Assembly (NCBI GenBank): GCA_947488295.1
Contig: CANKYU010000003.1
Span: 124,001-188,000, forward strand
Source: an uncultured Anderseniella sp.
GTDB taxonomy: Bacteria > Pseudomonadota > Alphaproteobacteria > Rhizobiales > Aestuariivirgaceae
Length of the DNA stretch: 64,000 nt
Direction of reading: 5' to 3'
Below the pieces are notes generated by a model. It was not told the origin of the DNA. It saw only the letters and a program-made list of their open reading frames with translations, and searched no databases. Shown one piece after another: positions 60,015 to 64,000 of this stretch; position 1 is the stretch's first letter; the number at the start of each line of letters is the position of its first letter. The translations under genes and the position numbers were made by a program.

Positions 60015-61646
60015 TCATGCCCGTCCGAGGTTTTCAGCACCTCCACCCAGTGCAGCACCTGCAGTGGGGTCCTCATCTTCACCAAGGTCCCCGATCAGGG
60101 TTTCCGTTGTCAGGATCAATGTGGCGACAGACGCTGCGTTGCTCAGGGCGCTGTAGGTCACTCGAACCGGGTCGACGATGCCGGCATCGTACATGTTGAC
60201 GAACTCGCCAACGGACGCGTCATAGCCATAGCCGCTGTTCTTACGTGTCACTTCCGCGACGATTTCGTCTTGGTCACGACCGGCATTGCGGGCAATCTGG
60301 GTTAGGGGCTGAAACAGGGTCTCCCTGACGATTTCGATCCCGCGGGCAACATCGCCCTTGGCCTTGGCCGCAATTTCGTCAAGCGCCGGTGCGCAATGAG
60401 CCAGCGCGGAACCTCCGCCGGAAACCACACCTTCGTCATGGGCGGCACGCACCGCACTGAGCGCATCATCGATCAGTTGAACCGTACGTTTCTGCTCAAC
60501 CGGCGTCACGCCGCCTGCGTAGATGATGGCCGTGCCGCCTGACAGCTTGGCCAGCCGTTCGCGTAATTTGTCCTGCTCTATGTTTGGCGGAGCAAGCTCA
60601 TACTGGCGTTGCACCTGATTGCGTCTGGCCGCAATCACTTCGGGTTTCCCCTTGCCCCGGATGATGACCGTCTCGGATGCTGAAACGCGCACCTGCTCGC
60701 ACTTGCCCAGATCATCGCGGGTGATGTCTTCCAGCCGCTTGCCAAGATCGCGGGCCAGGACCCTGCCATCGAGCAAAATACCGAGGTCGTCCAGCATGGC
60801 CGTGCGCCACTGGCCATACTCAGGCGGATGGACAACCACATACTGTCCCGGACTTCCTTCTTCCAGCAACACCTGTACAGTTTCCGGCTGGATCTCTTCC
60901 GCTATTATCAGCAGTGGCTGATTGTCCTGTTTCGCAATGGCCCTTGCGGCATCCAGTTGCGCAGGTGATCTGATCTTCTGGTCGGTTATCAGGACATACG
61001 GGTTGTCGAGGACCGCCAGCATCTGCTCGACGTCGGTGACCATGTGATGCGACACATATCCACGCTCAAAGGACATGCCTTCTATAATCGACAGCACCGT
61101 GTCGATGGTGACCCCATAATCAGTGGTGATGACGCCGTCTGCACCAACTGTGTTGAACGCCTTGGCCACCAGCGAGCCGAGATTTTCATCGGTCGCTGCG
61201 ATCTGTGCGACACGCTCCAGAACGTCCGGATCGGTTACACTGCGAGAAGATGACTTCAGCTTTTCGACAAGGACGGCAATGGCCATATCAATGCCCCTGC
61301 ACAGGTCCACCGGCCGGCCACCTTCTTCCAGGGCTTTCACGCCTTTCTGGATCAGCGAGTCAGCCAGGACGATTGCCGTGGTGGTACCGTCACCGGCAAC
61401 TTCATTGGTTTGCATTGACACTTCACGCACCACCTGGGCGCCCATGTTTTCAAACCGGTCAAAGAGTTCGACCTCGGAAGCGATGCTGACGCCGTCGCGC
61501 GAGATGATCGGGGTGCCTATCGGCCGGTCGATCATCGCGTTCATGCCCTTGGGGCCGAGCGTCGGCATGACCGCCGCTGCCAGTTTGCCTACACCGGCAG
61601 CAAGTGCCTGGCGCGCCTTGTTGTTATGCAGAAGCAGCTTTGACAT
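60015..61646 (-). CDS. GroEL-like chaperonin of the monooxygenase operon (PrmG/MimG type)
   Basis: 543 residues of chaperonin-60 fold: TLGPKGMNAMIDRP near the N-terminus, VAGDGTTTAIVLADSLI with the ATP-binding DGTT, and the equatorial segment GVVSGGGSALAHCAPAL. It differs from housekeeping GroEL: the C-terminus lacks the GGM repeats and ends AGAALGGGAENLGRA, and no groES is next to it. Such a chaperonin is needed for folding of the hydroxylase in mycobacterial and other propane-type monooxygenases. GGGAG is placed six bases before the ATG. Confidence 0.85.
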   Translation of the reverse strand: MSKLLLHNNKARQALAAGVGKLAAAVMPTLGPKGMNAMIDRPIGTPIISRDGVSIASEVELFDRFENMGAQVVREVSMQTNEVAGDGTTTAIVLADSLIQKGVKALEEGGRPVDLCRGIDMAIAVLVEKLKSSSRSVTDPDVLERVAQIAATDENLGSLVAKAFNTVGADGVITTDYGVTIDTVLSIIEGMSFERGYVSHHMVTDVEQMLAVLDNPYVLITDQKIRSPAQLDAARAIAKQDNQPLLIIAEEIQPETVQVLLEEGSPGQYVVVHPPEYGQWRTAMLDDLGILLDGRVLARDLGKRLEDITRDDLGKCEQVRVSASETVIIRGKGKPEVIAARRNQVQRQYELAPPNIEQDKLRERLAKLSGGTAIIYAGGVTPVEQKRTVQLIDDALSAVRAAHDEGVVSGGGSALAHCAPALDEIAAKAKGDVARGIEIVRETLFQPLTQIARNAGRDQDEIVAEVTRKNSGYGYDASVGEFVNMYDAGIVDPVRVTYSALSNAASVATLILTTETLIGDLGEDEDPTAGAALGGGAENLGRA

Positions 61647-61689
61647 TTCGTTCTCCCGTTACTCACTGTTGTTGGCCACCCGAATGGCG

Positions 61690-62541
61690 TTAGTCCGATG
61701 ATATCTGCCGTGTGTTTTTGGTATGCCCGCGTGATGCTGCCGGCGGCACCTTGTCCAGTATGAAGTCAATCAGGGTTGGCTCGCCGTCGGACGGTTCAAG
61801 TTCCTTGTATCGCGCGTTCAACAGGCCGCGGCACAGTGCGCCGTTGAATTCCATGTTGATGCGAACAGACCTGAGATCTTTCAGATAGTCTTCCAGACCG
61901 GTCACTGCCAAAGGCGAACCTTCATAGTCGGTGAAAATCCGGTCATCGGGGGCCGATGCAAATCCAAGCTCGCCGACTAGTGCCAGATAGCGCGGTTTCT
62001 GCTTTGCCGGTTCATCTTCGTCAAACCGTAAGGCTGCAAGTTGCTCCAGTGTCAATGCGGTAATCCGGCTGTCGCTCCAACCGCTGTTCCGCAGTGCCAG
62101 CAGCAGGACTTCCTGACGCCGCTTGAAGGCCTTTTCACGAAACTTCTCGCGAATTTCATCGAGCCCCTGATCGGGAGCAAGGTCGGCAAAGGTCTTCTGG
62201 AACGACAAGCCGGTGTTTACGCCGGTGTTCACCTGTTCTGAGAACATGTGGTCTTCAAGCTGCACGCTTGCGCGTGCAACCCAGTCCAGGTGCTCGACAT
62301 GCACCCGGATATCGTTGGCCATGAGAAAGGCGAAGTTGGCCGAGCACCAGTAAGTCGGCAGCCGGAAACTGACGGTGACGTGGTCATCACTGTCAATGTC
62401 CACCCGCTCGATGAAGTGCATGTCGGTTACCGGTTCATCAAGTTCCGGATCGCACACTTTTCCGATCTGTGCCCACACTGCGCGCACCTTCGGATTTCCC
62501 AGATCGACCTCGAAAACACGGATTTCCTGTTGCGTGCTCAC
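61690..62541 (-). CDS. MIP18/DUF59-domain protein of the propane monooxygenase operon
   Basis: 283 residues from a GTG that lies two bases after the amidohydrolase stop. The first 110 residues are a MIP18/PaaD-like (DUF59) domain, VRAVWAQIGKVCDPELDEPV with VTVSFRLPTYWCSANFAFLM, as found in iron-sulfur assembly factors. The remaining 170 residues are helical and specific to this operon type. It may help assemble the diiron hydroxylase or its reductase's 2Fe-2S cluster; this is inference from domain and location. A gene of this type accompanies prm/mim clusters. Confidence 0.75.
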   Translation of the reverse strand: MSTQQEIRVFEVDLGNPKVRAVWAQIGKVCDPELDEPVTDMHFIERVDIDSDDHVTVSFRLPTYWCSANFAFLMANDIRVHVEHLDWVARASVQLEDHMFSEQVNTGVNTGLSFQKTFADLAPDQGLDEIREKFREKAFKRRQEVLLLALRNSGWSDSRITALTLEQLAALRFDEDEPAKQKPRYLALVGELGFASAPDDRIFTDYEGSPLAVTGLEDYLKDLRSVRINMEFNGALCRGLLNARYKELEPSDGEPTLIDFILDKVPPAASRGHTKNTRQISSD

Positions 62542-62543
62542 GG

Positions 62544-63566
62544 CTATTCGGCCGCTATCATGATGGGCGATGAAGCAAGCGTCGCCTTCCGCTCTTCCAC
62601 ATCGATATTGTAGAGTTCGGCGGCATTGAGACCGAGAATCTTCTCCTTGATTTCCGGTGTCAGGTCGACGCCCGCCTGCTGCTTGATGTCCTCGGGCAAT
62701 TCAAACGCCCACAGTTTTTCAACCAGCCATTGCGGTGTCCATATGGCGTAGTCCGATCCAAACAGGATTTTGTCCTCGCCGACCCAGAACAGCAGTTCTG
62801 AAATAATCTCCGCGAAGTAGCGCGGACGGCTGTGAATGAACGGCAATGCCACGGCCAGGCCGGCATACACATTGGTTTCCTGAACGGCTATCCAGCAGAA
62901 ATCGTCAAGCCGCGGCAGTCCGCAGTGTTCGATGACCCAGTTGAGATTCTGGAAATCGGTCGCAGCGTGGTCGACATCATGAACGTCGAATGCATCCTTG
63001 TTCAGCGGGATGATTGTCGGGCCCTTGTGCACATGCATGTTGCGTATGCCGAGTTTTTCGCACAGCTCGAAGCACTTGTAGGCCTTGGGATCATTGAGCG
63101 CCCAGCCCTTGGACTTTCCGTTCCATTCGGCCGTGTAGAGTTTGACGCCCTGAATGTCGAACGTCTCTTTCATGTAATGTATGTACTCAAGCGCCTTGTT
63201 GCCGTCGCGCGGGTCAAACGCACCGTTTACGATGAAGCGGTCAGGATACTTTTCAGCCACTTTTGCATTGCGCTCGATGGTGTTGAAACCGTTCTTGTAG
63301 AAGTCCCGCAAATACGTGGACTGCACGATGGCCACATCATCCGGTCCGTCGACGAACAGATCATTGTAGAGCTGGTTTTCGGTGTATTTTTCGAATTGCG
63401 ATTTTTCCCAGACTTCCTCGGGCGGGCTGAGCGCGGAGTGATAGGCGTAGAAGCAGTCGATGAACTGCTTGCCGTGAATGTTCGACTGATTTTCAGGACT
63501 GCCATCCCAAAAATGCGTATGGCCATCGACAACAAATATCTCTTTGCCTTCGGGTGTCTTGTACAT
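62544..63566 (-). CDS. Amidohydrolase (metal-dependent hydrolase) of the propane monooxygenase operon
   Basis: 340 residues of the amidohydrolase_2 family: VDGHTHFWDGSPENQ holds the HxH metal motif, IVNGAFDPRDGNKALEYI and MHVHKGPTIIP the middle ligands, and FGSDYAIWTP the catalytic Asp. GAAGGATC precedes the ATG. A gene of this kind follows the coupling protein gene in actinobacterial and proteobacterial propane monooxygenase clusters; its reaction there is not firmly known. The next gene starts two bases after its stop. Confidence 0.85.
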   Translation of the reverse strand: MYKTPEGKEIFVVDGHTHFWDGSPENQSNIHGKQFIDCFYAYHSALSPPEEVWEKSQFEKYTENQLYNDLFVDGPDDVAIVQSTYLRDFYKNGFNTIERNAKVAEKYPDRFIVNGAFDPRDGNKALEYIHYMKETFDIQGVKLYTAEWNGKSKGWALNDPKAYKCFELCEKLGIRNMHVHKGPTIIPLNKDAFDVHDVDHAATDFQNLNWVIEHCGLPRLDDFCWIAVQETNVYAGLAVALPFIHSRPRYFAEIISELLFWVGEDKILFGSDYAIWTPQWLVEKLWAFELPEDIKQQAGVDLTPEIKEKILGLNAAELYNIDVEERKATLASSPIMIAAE

Positions 63567-63664
63567 GAGAGTGATCCTTCAAATACCAACTTGCGTAACG
63601 TCCGGTGACGGGAGTGCACGCAACGCGCGCCTGAACAGGTGGACGCGCGTTGCGATATCGCCGT

Positions 63665-63988
63665 CTATTCGATGTAGGAGCGCATTGCTTCCATGTCGCC
63701 GAACAGAATGATGGTGTCGTCATCAACCCTGACCATCCGGCCATAGTGGGTTGATGAATTGACCTCAAATGTTTCGGCGGTCATTTCCTTGCCGAGAAAC
63801 TCCGAAATTTCCGACATCTTGAACTCCAGCTGGCCTTCACCGTCGATGCGGATCAGCGCCGGTTGATAGGTGACGGTTACATCCGGATCCTGGTCCTTGT
63901 ATTCTGCAATGGCGCGCGCCTCGACGGAGTCACTCATGGTCACCCCGCACTGATGCGAGATCGTGTCCTCGAATTTGATGTGCTTCAT
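63665..63988 (-). CDS. prmD: Monooxygenase coupling/effector protein (MmoB/DmpM family, PrmD type)
   Basis: 107 residues from the ATG at 63988, with AAGGAT directly upstream. SHQCGVTMSDSVEARAIAEY and YQPALIRIDGEGQLEFKM are the marks of the cofactor-less regulatory protein that binds the diiron hydroxylase and couples it to the reductase. An internal Met at residue 18 is less likely as start because the SHQCGVT part is conserved. The order hydroxylase-reductase-hydroxylase-coupling protein in prm clusters predicts prmC, prmB and prmA just past the right edge. Confidence 0.85.
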   Translation of the reverse strand: MKHIKFEDTISHQCGVTMSDSVEARAIAEYKDQDPDVTVTYQPALIRIDGEGQLEFKMSEISEFLGKEMTAETFEVNSSTHYGRMVRVDDDTIILFGDMEAMRSYIE

Positions 63989-64000
63989 ATCCTTGAAGAT

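Noticed and set aside
58925..60085. Longer form of the alcohol dehydrogenase starting at 60085
   Set aside because: The extra 39 codons overlap the chaperonin gene end and lack a ribosome site; the ATG at 59968 has GAGGAACC.

Overview
The window looks like the chromosome of an alphaproteobacterium, probably in or near the Hyphomicrobiales. The basis is gene content: a beta-hydroxyaspartate cycle operon, a type II lumazine synthase under an FMN riboswitch, Tat-exported molybdenum hydroxylase and aldo/keto reductase, flavocytochrome c sulfide dehydrogenase, and the distal part of a propane-type soluble diiron monooxygenase operon. The taxonomic call is inference; there is no rRNA or other marker gene. 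No tRNA, rRNA, CRISPR array or intact transposase gene was seen.

Layout. 1-3200: the 3' end of an unknown gene, a small membrane protein with an SPFH/prohibitin-like protein, then about 1.7 kb without genes that holds a degenerate copy of the first gene's tail, three 145-bp tandem repeats full of GCAC...GTGC hairpins, a 42-bp repeat pair and a 114-bp element with 13-bp terminal inverted repeats. 3201-10378: mostly single genes (small basic secreted proteins, an Ntn amidase-like hydrolase, VOC protein, alpha/beta hydrolase, HEXXH protein, double GNAT). 10844-12862: a three-gene set of a Tat-type Gly/Ser/Arg/Lys/His repeat protein, an HprK-related kinase and a PqqD-like chaperone, the best candidate here for an undescribed peptide-modifying system. 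12843-20898: ArsR regulator, NIPSNAP protein, DMT exporter, a periplasmic molybdenum hydroxylase pair with a divergent AraC regulator, a membrane class III nucleotide cyclase and a DUF2867 protein.

21010-28136 is a glyoxylate-assimilation locus: an IclR regulator (BhcR-like) divergent from bhcA-bhcB-bhcC-bhcD and an extra aspartate dehydrogenase, next to a hydroxyisobutyrate/tartronate-semialdehyde reductase-type gene broken by one in-frame TAG. 28156-35951 holds an ACT protein, LysR and aldo/keto reductase, VOC proteins, an AAC(3)-I-like acetyltransferase, the FMN riboswitch with ribH, a beta-barrel-like protein and a dienelactone-hydrolase-like protein. 35972-42445 is a tightly overlapping minus-strand operon of an EctB-type diaminobutyrate aminotransferase, a Pls/PosA-family single-module NRPS and a phosphopantetheinyl transferase; together they suggest synthesis of a poly- or oligo-diaminobutyrate.

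43197-53228 carries assorted oxidoreductases and hydrolases, an enolase-superfamily enzyme, a SRPBCC membrane protein, and a minus-strand set of two methyltransferases, a PaaK/CapK-type adenylating enzyme and a 21-codon ORF. 53370-55989 is a LysR regulator with fccAB-type sulfide dehydrogenase. 56099-64000 is the 3' part of a propane monooxygenase-type operon (coupling protein, amidohydrolase, MIP18-domain protein, GroEL-like chaperonin, Zn alcohol dehydrogenase, small unknown protein, sigma-54 activator); the hydroxylase and reductase genes should lie just beyond the right edge.
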